From assembly GCA_964592255.1 (NCBI GenBank), contig CAZQCI010000051.1:1-14296 (forward strand): a stretch of 14,296 nucleotides of DNA. Reading direction: 5' to 3'. The stretch's first letter is position 1. Each line of letters begins with the position of its first letter. The position numbers were made by a program, and so were the translations under genes. Shown here piece after piece: positions 13,686 to 14,296 of this stretch. The notes beneath the pieces were generated by a model. That model was not told the origin of the DNA. It searched no databases and worked only from the letters and a program-made list of their open reading frames with translations. This DNA comes from CAZQCI01 sp964592255. Lineage in GTDB: Bacteria; UBA10199; SBBF01.

Positions 13686-14296
13686 ATGAATATTCACGAA
13701 TACCAAGGCAAAGAGATTTTCCGTAAATATGGTGTGCCCGTTCCGCAAGGGCAGGTGGCTTCAACGGTTGAAGACGTTGAGGCAATTGCTAAAAAAATCG
13801 GCGGTGTGGTGGTTGTAAAATCCCAAATTCACGCTGGTGGGCGCGGTAAAGGCAAAGTTTATAAAAACGGGGCATTGGTTTTAGATGGTGGAGTTAAGGT
13901 CGTGAAAACCCCCGAAGAAGCCCGTGATGTGGCGCAGAAAATTTTAGGAAATATTTTAGTCACCCACCAAACCGGCCCTCAAGGAAAACAGGTCAATAAA
14001 TTATTTGTCGAGCAGGGAATTAAAATCAAAAAAGAATATTATCTGGGCCTTGTTGTCGATCGTGCGACGTCCCGTGTAACCTTGATGGCCTCCACCGAAG
14101 GGGGCATGGAAATTGAAAAAGTCGCTGAAGAAAGCCCTGATAAAATTTTTAAAGTAGCTGTTGATCCCGCGGTTGGTTTTTTGAGTTACCAAGTCCGTGA
14201 ATTGGGTTTTGCGTTGGTGTTTGATAAAGATCTGACTGCTAAATTCGCTAAATTTTGTTCCGCCTTGTACCGTTGTTTCGTAGAAACCGACTGTTC
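13686..14296 (+). CDS. sucC: Succinyl-CoA ligase (ADP-forming) beta subunit, N-terminal part
   Basis: The first 203 codons of SucC, cut by the right edge; the full protein is usually about 390 residues. SucC pairs with SucD to convert succinyl-CoA, ADP (or GDP) and phosphate to succinate, ATP (or GTP) and CoA in the TCA cycle. The N-terminus MNIHEYQGKEIFRKYGVPVP is diagnostic. The nucleotide-binding ATP-grasp segment KSQIHAGGRGKGK (45-57) keeps the lysine and GRG equivalents of E. coli K46 and G53-R54-G55. VEQGIKIKKEYYLGLVVDR and MASTEGGMEIE also fit the family. A strong ribosome binding site and promoter lie just upstream, so it is the first gene of its unit; sucD would be expected beyond the window. 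No frameshift or missing key residue is seen in this part. Confidence 0.97.
   Translation, partial: MNIHEYQGKEIFRKYGVPVPQGQVASTVEDVEAIAKKIGGVVVVKSQIHAGGRGKGKVYKNGALVLDGGVKVVKTPEEARDVAQKILGNILVTHQTGPQGKQVNKLFVEQGIKIKKEYYLGLVVDRATSRVTLMASTEGGMEIEKVAEESPDKIFKVAVDPAVGFLSYQVRELGFALVFDKDLTAKFAKFCSALYRCFVETDC

Overview
The window is a stretch of ordinary bacterial chromosome of moderate GC, probably from a Gram-negative bacterium. The evidence for that is two lipoprotein signal peptides, an MltD-type lytic transglycosylase and a PlsC-type acyltransferase. The mix of family variants would suit a deltaproteobacteria-like lineage, but that placement is inference. I see no rRNA, tRNA, CRISPR array, phage gene or transposase gene.

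Layout. Positions 1-3601 hold a minus-strand pair: a long PlsC-like acyltransferase followed, 54 nt downstream, by an AMP-forming acyl-CoA synthetase of the acetyl-CoA synthetase family, whose C-terminal end runs off the left edge. Positions 3602-3930 are intergenic and contain an 86-bp MITE-like element and a separate near-perfect palindrome. A 397-residue plus-strand gene of unknown function (3931-5124) overlaps, tail to tail by 14 bp, a minus-strand pair: a family-5 (peptide/nickel type) substrate-binding lipoprotein and, 2 nt after it, a small cupredoxin lipoprotein. Divergent from that pair is a plus-strand pair of a lytic transglycosylase and TatD nuclease (7057-9499). After a 198-nt AT-rich gap come two adjacent plus-strand genes of unknown function (9698-13437), both low in complexity and without signal peptides; the first contains an HExxH sequence. 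A longer 158-bp copy of the MITE-like element (13449-13606), with a nested terminator-like hairpin, separates them from a well-formed promoter and the start of sucC (13686 to the right edge).

How the genes fit together. The acyl-CoA synthetase and acyltransferase could activate an acyl group and place it in phospholipid. The substrate-binding protein and cupredoxin would sit at the cell envelope for solute capture and copper binding or electron transfer. The transglycosylase acts on peptidoglycan. SucC is a TCA cycle enzyme. The three unknown genes are the least explained part. The best-supported unusual features are the two-copy MITE-like family with matching 8-bp target duplications, the open acyl pocket in the synthetase (Gly in place of the Trp that limits Acs to acetate), and the unknown two-gene unit.

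Translation starts fall into two groups: three genes (3931, 11296, 13686) have clear purine-rich ribosome binding sites, while at least four others have none and some lie only a few bases downstream of a -10-like box.
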